Source: Sebastes aleutianus
Lineage: Eukaryota > Chordata > Actinopteri > Perciformes > Sebastidae
Assembly: GCA_916700875.1 (NCBI GenBank)
Contig: CAKAKS010000038.1
Location: 10,769,719-10,833,718, forward strand
Direction of reading: 5' to 3'
DNA length: 64,000 nucleotides
Of this stretch, positions 35,726-46,485 are shown piece by piece (the stretch's first letter is position 1; every line of letters starts with the position of its first letter). The position numbers and the translations under genes were made by a program. The notes beneath the pieces were generated by a model. The model did no database searches. It saw only the letters and a list, made by a program, of their open reading frames with translations, and was not told where the DNA came from.

Positions 35726-37884
35726 GAAAAATGTCTGATAAAAAAGTCTGAAAAAAAAATCTGAAAAATGTATGAAAAAAAAGATCTGAAAAATGTCTGG
35801 AAAAAAAAGTCTGAAAAAAAAGATCTGAAAAATGTCTGATAAAAAAGTCTGAAAAAAAATCTGAAAAAAAGTCTGAAAAAAAAATCTGAAATAAAAAATC
35901 TGAAAAATGTCTGAAAAAAAAGTCTGAAAAAAAAGATCTGAAAAATGTCTGATAAAAATGTCTGAAAAAAATGTCTGAAAAAATGTCCGAAAAAAAAATT
36001 TGAAAAAAAAGATCTGAAAAATGTCCGAAAAAAAAGATCTGAAAAATGTCCGAAAAAAAAGATCTGAAAAAAGATCTGAAAAAAAGTCTGAAAAAAATTC
36101 TGAAATAAAAGATCTGAAAAAAAAGTCTGAAAAAATGTCCGAAAAAAAAATTTGAAAAAAAGATCTGAAAAATGTCTGAAAAAAAAGTCTGAAAAAAAAG
36201 ATCTGAAAAATGTCTGGAAAAAAAGTCTGAAAAAAAAGATCTGAAAAATGTCTGATAAAAATGTCTGAAAAAAATGTCTGAAAAAATGTCCGAAAATTTT
36301 TTTTGAAAAAAAAGATCTGAAAAATGTCCGAAAAAAAGATCTGAAAAAAGTCTGAAAAAAAAGTCTGAAAAATGTCTGGAAAAAAAAGTCTGAAAAAAAA
36401 GATCTGAAAAATGTCTGATAAAAAAGTCTGAAAAAAAGTCTGAAAAAAAATCTGAAAAAAAGTCTGAAAAAAAAGTCTGAAATAAAAGAACTGAAAAAAA
36501 GTCTGAAAAAATGTCCGAAAAAAATATCTAAAAAATGATCTGAAAAATGTCTGAAAAAAAAGTCTGGAAAAAAAAGTCTGAAAAAAAAGATCTGAAAAAT
36601 GTCTGATAAAAATGTCTGAAAAAAATGTCTGAAAAAATGTCCGAAAAAAAAATTTGAAAAAAAAGATCTGAAAAATGTCCGAAAAAAAAGATCTGAAAAA
36701 AGATCTGAAAAAAAGTCTGAAAAAAAAGATCTGAAAAAAGTCTGAAAAAAAAGTCTGAAAAATGTCTGGAAAAAAAAGTCTGAAAAAAAAGATCTGAAAA
36801 ATGTCTGATAAAAAAGTCTGAAAAAAAAATCTGAAAAATGTATGAAAAAAAAGATCTGAAAAATGTCTGGAAAAAAAAGTCTGAAAAAAAAGATCTGAAA
36901 AATGTCTGATAAAAAAGTCTGAAAAAAAAATCTGAAAAAAAGTCTGAAAAAAAAATCTGAAATAAAAAATCTGAAAAAAAGTCTGAAAAAATGTCCGAAA
37001 AAAAGATCTAAAAAATGATCTGAAAAATGTCTGAAAAAAAAGTCTGAAAAAAAAGTCTGGAAAAAAAAGTCTAAAAAAAAAGATCTGAAAAATGTCTGAT
37101 AAAAATGTCTGAAAAAAATGTCTGAAAAAATGTCCGAAAAAAAAATTTGAAAAAAAAGATCTGAAAAATGTCCGAAAAAAAAGATCTGAAAAAAGATCTG
37201 AAAAAAAGTCTGAAAAAAATTCTGAAATAAAAGATCTGAAAAAAAAGTCTGAAAAAATGTCCGAAAAAAAAATTTGAAAAAAAGATCTGAAAAATGTCTG
37301 AAAAAAAAGTCTGAAAAAAAGATCTGAAAAATGTCTGGAAAAAAAGTCTGAAAAAAAAATCTGAAAAATGTCTGAAAAAAAAGATCTGAAAAATGTCTGG
37401 AAAAAAAAGTCTGAAAAAAAAGATCTGAAAAATGTCTGATAAAAATGTCTGAAAAAAATGTCTGAAAAAATGTCCGAAAATTTTTTTTGAAAAAAAAGAT
37501 CTGAAAAATGTCCGAAAAAAAGATCTGAAAAAAGATCTGAAAAAAAGTCTGAAAAAAAAGATCTGAAAAAAGTCTGAAAAAAAATTCTGAAAAATGTCTG
37601 GAAAAAAAAGTCTGAAAAAAAAGATCTGAAAAATGTCTGATAAAAAAGTCTGAAAAAAAAATCTGAAAAATGTATGAAAAAAAAGTCTGAAAAAAAAGAT
37701 CTGAAAAATGTCTGATGAATAAAGTCTGAAAAAAAGTCTGAAAAAAAATCTGAAAAAAAGTCTGAAAAATGTCTGGAAAAAAAAGTCTGAAAAAAAAGAT
37801 CTGAAAAAGTCTGATAAAAAAGTCTGAAAAAAAGTCTGAAAAAAAATCTGAAAAAAAGTCTGAAAAAAAAATCTGAAATAAAAA

Positions 37885-39290
37885 ATCTGAAAAATGCCTG
37901 AAAAAAAATTCTGAAATAATGTCCGAAGCAAAAGGTCTGAAAGTGTCTTAAGAAAAGTCTGAAAAATTTTGGGAAAAAAGTCTGAAAAATATCTCAAAAA
38001 AAGTTTGAAAAATGTTGGAAAACAAAAGTCTGAAAAAATTACCGTTAAAAAAAAGTCTGAAAAAAAATTCTGAAAAAAAAGTTTGAAAAATGCTGGAAAA
38101 AAGAAGTCTGAAAAAATGTCCGTAAAAAAAAGTCTGAAAAATGTCTCAAGAAAAGTCTGAAAAATGTTGGAAAAAAAAATCTGAAAAATGTCTCAAGAAA
38201 TGTCTGAAAAATGTCTGAAAAAAATGTTGGAAAAATGCTGGGAAAAAAAGACTGAAAAATGCCTGAAAGAAATGTCTAAAAAAAAGTTTGAAAAATGTTG
38301 GAAAATAAGGTCTAAACAATGTCTGACAAAGGTAAAAAAAAAAAAAAAAAAAAGTCTGAAAAATGTCCCCCAAAAAAAGTCTGAAAAATGTCTCAAGAAA
38401 TGTCTGAAAAATGTCTGAAAGAATGTCTGAAAAAAAAGTTTGAAAAATGCTAGAAAATAAAGTCTAAACAATGTCTGACAAAGGTAAAAAAAAAAAAAAA
38501 AGTCTGAAAAATGTTGGAAAAAAGAAGTCTGAAAAAAATTTTTTAAAAAAAAGATCTGAAAAATGTCAGAAAAAAAAGTCTGAAAAAAAAGATCTGAAAA
38601 AAGTCTGAAAAAATGTCCGAATAAAAGATCTAAAAAAATGATCTGAAAAATGTCTGGAAAAAAAAGTCTGAAAAATGTCCGAAAAAAAAGTCTGAAAAAA
38701 ATTATCTGAAAAATGCCTGAAAAAAAATTCTGAAATAATGTCCGAAGCAAAAGGTCTGAAAAGTGTCTTAAGAAAAGTCTGAAAAATTTTGGGAAAAAAG
38801 TCTGAAAAATATCTCAAAAAAAGTCTGAAAAATGTTGGAAAAAAGAAGTCTGAATAAATAGTTTAAAAAATGTTGGAAAAAAGAAGTCTGAAAAATAAGT
38901 TTGAAAAATGTTGGAAAACAAAAGTCTGAAAAAATTACCGTTAAAAAAAAGTCTGAAAAAAAATTCTGAAAAAAAATTCTGAAAAAAAAGTTTGAAAAAT
39001 GCTGGAAAAAAGAAGTCTGAAAAAATGTCCGTAAAAAAAAGTCTGAAAAATGTCTCAAAAAATGTCTGAAAAATGTCTCAAAAAATGTCTGAAAAATGTC
39101 TGAAAAAATGTCTGAAAAAAATGTTGGAAAAATGCTGGGAAAAAAAGACTGAAAAATGCCTGAAAGAAATGTCTAAAAAAAAGTTTGAAAAATGTTGGAA
39201 AATAAGGTCTAAACAATGTCTGACAAAGGTAAAAAAAAAAAAAAAAAGTCTGAAAAATGTCCCCCAAAAAAAGTCTGAAAAATTCTGGAA
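37885..39290. repeat. Segmental duplication at the array's right edge
   Basis: The block AATGCCTGAAAAAAAATTCTG followed by GTCCGAAGCAAAAGGTCTG occurs near 37,890 and 38,711 (offset 819). The block AATGCTGGGAAAAAAAGACTG followed by GTCTAAACAATGTCTGAC occurs near 38,234 and 39,130 (offset about 897). Two long, diverged copies lie head-to-tail. Confidence 0.75.
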
Positions 39291-39314
39291 AAAATGTCTG
39301 AAAAAAAGTTTGAA

Positions 39315-39465
39315 AAAAAAGCAACAACAACAATAATTCATTACAACGTCATACACAAACTCTCGCGAGAGTTGGAAGTGACAAAAGTGAGGTTTCCAGA
39401 AGTGAAAATCTCGTTCATATTTAATCAATTCAAACTTTATTGCAGACTCAAGGTCCAGATAAGAA
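39315..39465. other. Unique-sequence island with TCTCGCGAGA palindrome
   Basis: About 150 bp without satellite units, bounded by array sequence on both sides. It holds the 12-bp palindrome CTCTCGCGAGAG at 39360-39371 and AACTTTATTGCAGACTCAAGG-type retroposon tail wording near 39,431. The palindrome matches the CGCG-box bound by ZBTB33-type factors at many vertebrate promoters, but no gene is seen here. Confidence 0.55.
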
Positions 39466-39880
39466 AAAAAAAAAAAGTTTGAAAAATGTTGGAATAAAAG
39501 TTTGAAATATGTCCCAAAAAAAAGTCTGAAATAAGTCTGGAAAAAAAAGTTTGAAAAATTTTGGGAAAAAAAGTTGGAAAAATGTTGGAAAAAAACAGTC
39601 TGAAAAATGTCTTAAAAAAAATTCTAAAAGAAATTGGAAAAATGTTAGAAAAAAGTCTAAACAATTTCTAAAAAAGGTAAAAAAAAAAAAAAGTCTGAAA
39701 AATGTCCCAAGAAAAGTCTGAAAAAAGTCTGAAAAAAATGTCTGAAAAAAAAGTTTGAAAAAATGCTGGATAAAAAGACTCTGAAAAAAGGCTGGAAATT
39801 TTTTTTGAAAAATGTTGGAAAAAAGAAGTCTGAAAAAATGTCCCAAAAAATGTCTGAAAAAGGTCTGAAAAAAATGTTAT

Positions 39881-40068
39881 GCAATTTGTAAGTGCATAAT
39901 ATTAAATAACAATAACATATTGAAAACATATTTTAAAAAAAAGTTAATATAGACCAGATGCTGTATGGTAAATATAGATTCTTAGCTGCCTGTATTATAT
40001 CAATATTTACTGTATTTAGATTTGAACAGTCTCATGTCAACTTGGAAGCTAACCACACGTGTTAATGC
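39881..40068. other. Short AT-rich spacer
   Basis: Nothing recognised between the end of the array and the first MITE-like copy. Confidence 0.4.
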
Positions 40069-40694
40069 TGAGGTAGGCAACAATTTTTTGGCATCATTGG
40101 GCAAAAATTCCATAATAACCTTTCAGCATATTGTATTTCAAGTGTTCTGAGAGAAAACTAGACTTCTGCACCTCCTCCTGGCTCTGTTTTCAGACTTTAA
40201 AATATCTAGACTTTGTCCAATCACAGGTCATTTCAGAGAGAGAGAGAGCGTTTCTATTGGCTGTGTTTCGGTCATGTGAGCGGTGCTTGGTATTTCCTCA
40301 ACTGATCTCAACATGGCTGCCGGGTCACAAACTTACTCATTTCACAGCTAAACAGTACACTACAAAATGTTTCTGGAAACATTTGAGGCGAGAAATAGAC
40401 ATTACAGTAACAGAATATTGATTCATATTTGATCAGCGCTGCCTAGTTTGACCATTTGGTCGGAGTTCGCAAGTAATTGACAGCTGGCTCTCATAGACAG
40501 CAGCTTGACAGCAGACCTCAGATCAGCTCTTACTGGTTGATTTCCTCCAGTCTGTGAAATCTTGCAGATGCCGTAAGGAGTTGATTTTTTTCAGGTTACC
40601 TGTTTCATGTACTACTCAGGATATAGCGACCGTTTAATAAAAAAATATTGTTTTAATCAGATTTGCTCCAATCTCGCCTACTTCAGCTTTAAAC
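40069..40694. mobile_element. MITE-like copy A, 'GGCAGTATATTTTTGG' family
   Basis: Starts near GAGGTAGGCAACAATTTTTTGG and ends CTCGCCTACTTCAGCTTTAA, an inverted counterpart of TTAAAGCTGGAGTGGGCAG at 14,294. Shared inner blocks include ATAACCTTTCAGCATAT, TGATCTCAACATGG, GATCAGCGCTGCCTAGTTTG and GTCTGTGAAATCTTGCAGATG. No protein is encoded. Confidence 0.7.
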
Positions 40695-41127
40695 AATTAA
40701 CTTGTTAACTAACTAAACATTTTATTTGCACATACATCATAAAATCCAGATAATGAAAATAAGAAATGCGACAATAGAGGTCCAGAAACAACAGGCTTAT
40801 ACAACAGACCTCCCCTCTACTTAAGGAGAAAAACAATCACAAACAAGGAAAAAAAAAGTCAAACAACTTGCAAACTGTGACATAGATTAGTGGCTGAGCA
40901 AACAACCACATTTTTTTTCGCCGGTCAGGCCGGTCAGATCTGACTTGACAAAGAATGAAAGTGAAGTATGTGGGAAGGGTTTCTGGCTTAAGGCCCTGGA
41001 GATAACTAGTCTAGCAGGATAATAACAGCATTCCATATATAGAAAAGTAACCACCACATGGTTCCCAACCTGAGTATTAGGATGATAGAACATTGCTGCT
41101 TCACAACATTTCTATAATCTTAGCTTT

Positions 41128-41386
41128 TCTTTTTGTGAAAGTTTGTTACCTCTTCGGGAAAATATTAAAAAGACTATCTGAAGCTGCTAAATGCTCCACC
41201 AACCAGTCGCAGATTTTTTTCTGTCTGCTCTTTGGTGCTGAGCAGGTAGGGTACAGTGGGGTTTTAGAACTTTTTCACTGAAAACTGCTGTGGCTGAGAA
41301 CAGTGAGAGTGAAGCAAAACAGTAAATCTGTGGATCGGACAGCTAAACAATGAGCTGAAACTCTGTCGTTTGACTACGACTGACAC
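41128..41386. repeat. Interspersed repeat fragment
   Basis: Contains GCAGGTAGGGTACAGTGGGG, then AAAACTGCTGTGGCTGAGAAC, wording found in a common percomorph repeat. It directly precedes copy B. Class unknown. Confidence 0.35.
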
Positions 41387-41387
41387 A

Positions 41388-42025
41388 TTTAAAGTGGCAG
41401 TAGGCAGAATATTTTTGGCATCATTGGATAAAAGTTCCATAATAACCTTTCAGCATATTAAAATTCAAGTGTTCTGAGAGAAAACTAGACTTCTGCACCT
41501 CCTCGTGACTCTGTTTTCTGGCTTTAAAAAATCTAGTCTCTAGCGGGAGACTTTGGCCAATCACAGGTCATTTCAGAAAAAGAGAGCGTTCCTATAGGCT
41601 GTTCATTCAACGGAGGCAGCTGTCAATCACTCGCAAACTACGATCAAATGGTCAAACTAGGCAGCGCTGATCAATTATGAATCAATATTCTGTTACTGTA
41701 ATGACTATTTCTTGCGAGAATGAGAAAGTTTGCTCCGGCTGGTGGGCGGTGTTTGGTATTTCCTCAACTGATCTCAACATGGTTGCCGGGTCACAGACTT
41801 TCCTTTTACAGCTAAACGGTACACTACAAGATGTTCCTGGAAGCATTTGAGGAGAGAAATAGGTATTATAGTAGCAGAATATTGATTCATATTTGATCAG
41901 CGCTGCCTAGTTTGACCGTTTGATCGGAGTTCGCGAGTGATTGACAGCTGCTCAGAGACGGCAAGGCTCTGATTGGTTGTTTTCCTCCGGTCTGTGAAAT
42001 CTTGCAGATGCCATTAGGAGGTTGT
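41388..42025. mobile_element. MITE-like copy B, same family as 40,069-40,694
   Basis: Starts TTTAAAGTGGCAGTAGGCAG and follows copy A block by block to CTTGCAGATGCCATTAGGAGG. It contains an internal inverted pair (GATCAAATGGTCAAACTAGGC and GCCTAGTTTGACCGTTTGATC) about 230 bp apart. Its right end is ragged. Confidence 0.7.
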
Positions 42026-42733
42026 GATGATGATCAGACGCTGCTGTTTGTGGATTACTTGAAACCAAAAGAATATCGCCTGCATCTTGATAACATTCCC
42101 AATCCTTTTTTCCTTTGTTGTAGTAAACTGGTAAACGCACTGTTTAGGTTTGCTTTTTGAAAACACTGAAATTTGTATTTGTATTACTTTTGTTAAACAT
42201 TGTACACTCATTTTGAAATTGATTCACCCACAACCCTCTCATCACTGTTAATCAGTATCACAAATCCCTTTACAATCCCTTATTGAGGACAAAGTACACT
42301 TTTATTGGTATTATTATTTAAGCCACACCGGCTCCACTGAATATTAACAGAGTTACTCAACCTGTTTGCCATGTGAGACTCAATGACAACCAGTCTGTTG
42401 AGGAAGAGGGAGGAGGCAAAAGACTGAAGAGCATGAACTGACACAGGCTGCAAACGAAGTGACACTTTGGTCGTTTGCTGCCCAGGTAGACACACTCTGT
42501 GTGGCAAATACCTGAACAGAGGAAAGCAGGAACTAAAGTGGACTACATACAGAGAAGTAGGTAAGGTTGAAATGTGACTCAGAGAGTAAGAAGTTTAAAG
42601 TCAACTGACCCTTTGTTATCATACTGTTAATGATAAGGAAATTGATGTAATTGATTGCTTCTGCAGATATGTTTATCTCTCTCATTGTTTTCTCTCTCTC
42701 TCTCTCTGCATCGCAGCAACCAAAACAGCATCA

Positions 42734-44898
42734 ATGCGGGGTCATGGGATTGTGGCCTGTTTGTGCGCCTTGCTGTCTATGGGATTGCTGGTGATTATTA
42801 TGTGCCAACATCAAGTGTTGATCCAGATGAGCAAGGACATAAACAAGCTGCCAATGGAGATAAAGAGACTCGATGATCAAATTTCAGAATTAGACACCAT
42901 GGAGGTCTCGGTGGAAACGCTGCTGATTCTGGGGGGAAAAATAGGGACGGAACTGAAGCTGGAGGCCAGACTGGGTCCAGAGATGGAGAAGACGAGAACA
43001 GAAATTGACACCTGTCGAGGAGAAAGGGTGAGAAGTTTATTTCTTTTTTTGCTTCGGCAACTTCCTTTCTGCTTCCTAAAAAGAACATTTTGTGACAATG
43101 TGACATGACCAGTGAGTGTGGCTCTTCACGTACTCAGTGTGCTGCTGATAAAATGCTGTAGGACGGGGTGGAGAGGGTGGAGTCTAACAAATCTTCACAC
43201 GCACTTTGCACATTTGTTTTTCATTACCAGGCAGCAAAAGATGCAGCCAGAAAACGTTTGAGAATATTATTATGAAAATGAAGATCAATACTGAGTGCTT
43301 TGTGAACACAAACCTTGCGCAGTGGTGGAAACTCAGTACATTTACTCGTACTTAAGTACAATTTTAAGGTAGTTGTTGACTAATTCCATTGTTCTGCTTC
43401 TACTGCACTACATTTGAGAGGGAAATATTTTTACTGCACTGCATTTATCTGACAGCTACAGTCTAGTTTTAGCTCGTCATGTTTCCGATGTCAGATGCAA
43501 AAGAAACGAATGCAACTTTGTGTAGCAGATCTTTGTTTTCTCTTCTGTCCCGCCCCATTAATCATCTCCCAACCCTTCAAATTGATCTTATGACCTTGTA
43601 AAACTGGCTCCACCTCAGACAGCTGTAACAGTAAATGCATTAATGCGTCAGTATTAACTATCTACTAATGCAATATTAAATAATATACCAGTCACATGGG
43701 ACATTTTTCTGTAGAACAAGTACTTTTGATGCTTTTAAGTAAATTTTGGTGATGATTATTTTACTTAAAGGACCAATATGTAATGTATTTACTGTAATAA
43801 ATCATAAAATGACCGTGATATGTCATCAGAGATTACGGAAACATGCTAAATTGACGTACTGGCTTCTCCGACAACAATGCTACAGCCAGTATGTTCTCCT
43901 TTTTAAATTTACATTGCAAATGCTAGCTGTCAGTACTACACGTCACTGCTTTAAGTAGGAGTTTGAATGCAGGACTTGAATGTGGTCCTGGAGACACCTA
44001 CTGTAGCAGGAACTATACACAGAGTACTTATATTTCTGTCTGTGGACAGATATTGTCACCACGACAATGTCGGAACTGTGCAAGATGCAGTCACGAAACT
44101 TTACAGGTGTGTAGTTGAGATCAAAATGAAGGTCTAGTTTGAAGGTCCGAGCAACAGGGGCGAAGGGGCCAATGCACCCCCACACTTTACACCCCTGGCC
44201 CGATTTGGCTGGTGTGATCCCATTGCAAGATGGTCTCTCTTAGTTATTGAGTATTTGTACGTTGTTGGATTTATACTTTTACTATCTGAGTATTTCTTCT
44301 TCCTTCTACCTTGGGGGAAAAACCTCCTGTTAGAGTCCACTAGTCTTACAGGTTGGGGGTAATTGTACGGTATTAAGACGCAAAATTAAATATTCAGTGT
44401 TTGTGTAACACAACTTCCAGGTCATGTCCACTGACATTTCTCCCACACTATTGTAGGAAAGAGCAGCCGATGAGCTGGCCATCAAGGAGAAGGAACTCAC
44501 AGAGGCTGAAGGTATAACACACAATTACCTCACAGATCATTTATGCTCAGCTGCTATAGTGCCATCATGTGGTGATATATAATAATTACTGTCTAAGTAT
44601 GAACTGTTCCTTCTCACTCTTTTTTTGTTGTTGTCACTAAGCAATCTTAAAACCAGAGTCTGACGCCTGGAAGCAAGAGATCAATAATCTGTTAGGACAA
44701 GCGGTGGAGTACAGGCCAATATGTGATCATTTGAAAGATAACCCAAAAGCTATGTAAGTCACAAGCATCAATCAAACATTTGTAGAAATGTTAATAAATA
44801 TACAGTGAAATAATAATCATATGATTCTGTCTTTTAGGAAATTGTGCGGCACCAAAGGAGACCGCATCCTCGGAATGTTAAATTCTAAGCTCACATAA
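42734..44898 (+). CDS. Unrecognised single-pass membrane, coiled-coil protein (173 aa)
   Basis: Coding exons 42734-43027, 44457-44511, 44642-44753 and 44838-44898, all GT-AG and in phase. Upstream, an untranslated exon ends at 42560 (AGAAGTAG|GTAAGG) and splices to 42717. After MRGHG comes a hydrophobic stretch IVACLCALLSMGLLVIIM (residues 6-23), a signal anchor or uncleaved signal peptide. Then follows a charged, heptad-like segment (about 30-135: MSKDINKLPMEIKRLDDQIS, ELKLEARLGPEMEKTRTEID, ELAIKEKELTEAE) suggesting a coiled coil, and a short tail with Cys residues. A type II membrane or secreted topology is inferred. AATAAA follows at 44906-44911, so the gene is complete. I do not recognise the family and assign no function. 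Confidence 0.7.
43323..43740. repeat. Interspersed repeat, 'GTGGTGGAAACTCAGTACATTTAC' type
   Basis: GTGGTGGAAACTCAGTACAT, then CTTAAGTACAATTTTAAGG, then CTACATTTGAGAGGGAAATA. Same family as 7,826-8,060, here in intron 2 of the unrecognised membrane protein gene. Confidence 0.6.
43766..43960. repeat. MITE terminus, 'TTAAAGGACCAATATGTAAT' type
   Basis: Starts CTTAAAGGACCAATATGTAA, an end shared by a class of fish TTAA-flanked MITEs. The other end is not evident, so this is a truncated copy. Confidence 0.4.
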
Positions 44899-44905
44899 CA
44901 CTGAT

Positions 44906-44911
44906 AATAAA
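44906..44911 (+). terminator. Poly(A) signal of the membrane protein gene
   Basis: AATAAA 8 nt after the stop codon's last base, followed by a T-rich stretch and a TGTG-containing downstream element. An unusually short 3' UTR is implied. Confidence 0.65.
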
Positions 44912-44949
44912 ACTGAATTTTTTTTTGACTGAAACATTTGTGAGTCGGT

Positions 44950-45538
44950 GATTTTCTCTCCTGTCGGATCATTTATCATTTCTGGAATGTGTGGCATTGT
45001 TTCTTTGTCTATCTGAGTCTTTTTAAAATTCTTTTTGGAGGGCATTTTTTGCTTCTATTATAGACACAAAATGAAGGGGAACTAGAGATGGGGGGTTGCC
45101 CTGCGGGACAATGGAAAATGTGATTACATGGCCGACGTCAGCAGTACATCCCGCCTTTCTGGTTTCTTGCTGTACAACATGCAAATAATCTCACATCGTC
45201 ACTTTGCAATGCAAACACTGTCTTTATGACACTAGTTGGTTAGTGTGGTATTTCACGAAGGCAGTTTTAGTACACAGAGGACACAGAGGTGTCTTATCTA
45301 TCAATAAATGCACATATAAAAAAGTTTCTCCAAACTGTCAACTTTTCACGAGCCAAGAGAAACAGACATGTTTTCAGCTTTGTGACAATCAAACTGTATT
45401 TGTATAGCACCCTTTCATACAAGTCATTGCAATTCAAAATGCTGACTGACAAGTGTATGATAAGGCAGTACAAAAATATGTCTAATCAAGGAAGGAATAA
45501 TAAAATACAATGTAAATAATGGTCATAGAACATTCAAA
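44950..45538. other. Intergenic, nothing recognised
   Basis: No exon, RNA gene or clear repeat was seen between the membrane protein gene and the inverted-repeat transposon. Confidence 0.4.
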
Positions 45539-46485
45539 TTACAGTTTTTCTCAGTCGCTTTGGTTCATTTCTCAGATCAGAATGGAAATTCTAAAAACTA
45601 CTTGCTCGAAATCCACATCATCTAGTCACTTGTGCACATCATAAAAGCAATTTCTCATTCTTTTGAACAAACTGCAAATGCTGCTGTTTCCTACATTATC
45701 AAATGTTGATCAAAATGTTTTATACTTGTTCTCTGTTGAATAGTCTTACGCCCCAAAAGCATCTAAGCATTAGTTCGTTGCTAAATCATTACATGCAAAA
45801 TGGTTGAACCAGTTGTCGTAATCTGCCAAGCATATTTTATATACATATCTATAGACTTTTTTTTGGAAATGTGTCCTGAATTGATGAATTGCTCTTAGGT
45901 GAATCTTGACTTTCTCTAATGAAGAGGAATGTGTGAAGCGTTAGATCAACCAATGATCAACCAGTTCTCTATAAAATAGCTCAGATGTTTTTCTAATTTT
46001 GTATTTTTTTTTTCCTTTGTGCCGTAAAACAGTCTTTTATTTTTCTTTTCTGTAGGCTATCTCAATGACGTGGTCTGTCAACAAGGTGTAAATGTGAATC
46101 CCGTCAAATCTCTTGCAATCACTCTCCCATTTACATCAATGTGTAACTTTGTACTGTTGAAATTGATATGCGCCATACAGAAAAAGTGCAGTTTTGTGCA
46201 TTTTCCATCATTGTCATCAAAACCTTAACTGTAGTATGCTGTTATATTGACAACATGGCTAAGCAGCTTGACTATCTTGTTTGTTAACAATGACACAAGG
46301 ACTTGATGACTGACATGTTCATTGACAGAAATATTTACTTTTGAGAGATAAACTAAAGAAAGTTACAGGCTTTCCTCCGTTGTGTTGTGCTGTTTGTACA
46401 AATTGTTTCGAGAAATGCCCTCACTGCTTTGCAAATGTTAAGGATGAATCGAGAACTGTACCAAAGCGACTGAGAAAAACTGTAA
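45539..46485. mobile_element. DNA transposon with perfect 26-bp inverted terminal repeats
   Basis: The left end 45539-45564 starts TTACAGTTTTTCTCAGTCGC. The right end 46460-46485 is its exact reverse complement over 26 bp, ending GAGAAAAACTGTAA. The 947-bp body has no long open frame, so it is non-autonomous. Flanks are AT-rich and a target duplication cannot be fixed by eye. Superfamily not assigned. Confidence 0.85.

Larger units (their letters stand above)
31093..39880. repeat. Giant A-rich satellite array (TCTGAAAAA-type units)
   Basis: About 8.8 kb of 9-15 bp units: TCTGAAAAAAAAG, ATCTGAAAAATG, GTCCGAAAAAAAAG, GTCTGGAAAAAAAAG, GTCTGATAAAAAAG and, near both edges, TTTGAAAAATGTTGGAAAA. 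Variants are ordered into higher-order blocks. The minus strand reads TTTTTTTCAGAC/TTTTTCAGATC, which contains no TAA, TAG or TGA in any frame. That explains open frames of up to 1079 codons that translate to F/Q/R/S/D strings. These are not genes. Non-satellite islands occur at about 31,129-31,229 and 39,315-39,465. An assembly gap splits the array, so its true length is unknown. Confidence 0.97.

Noticed and set aside
31212..39846. Very long minus-strand open frames (1079, 360, 347, 308 codons) as genes for F/Q/R-rich proteins
   Set aside because: They arise because the satellite unit lacks stop words in every minus-strand frame. Composition is low complexity, overlapping frames are equally open, and no start, splice or family signal is present.
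31093..39880. CRISPR-like array
   Set aside because: Units of 9-15 bp with no spacers, in an animal nuclear genome.
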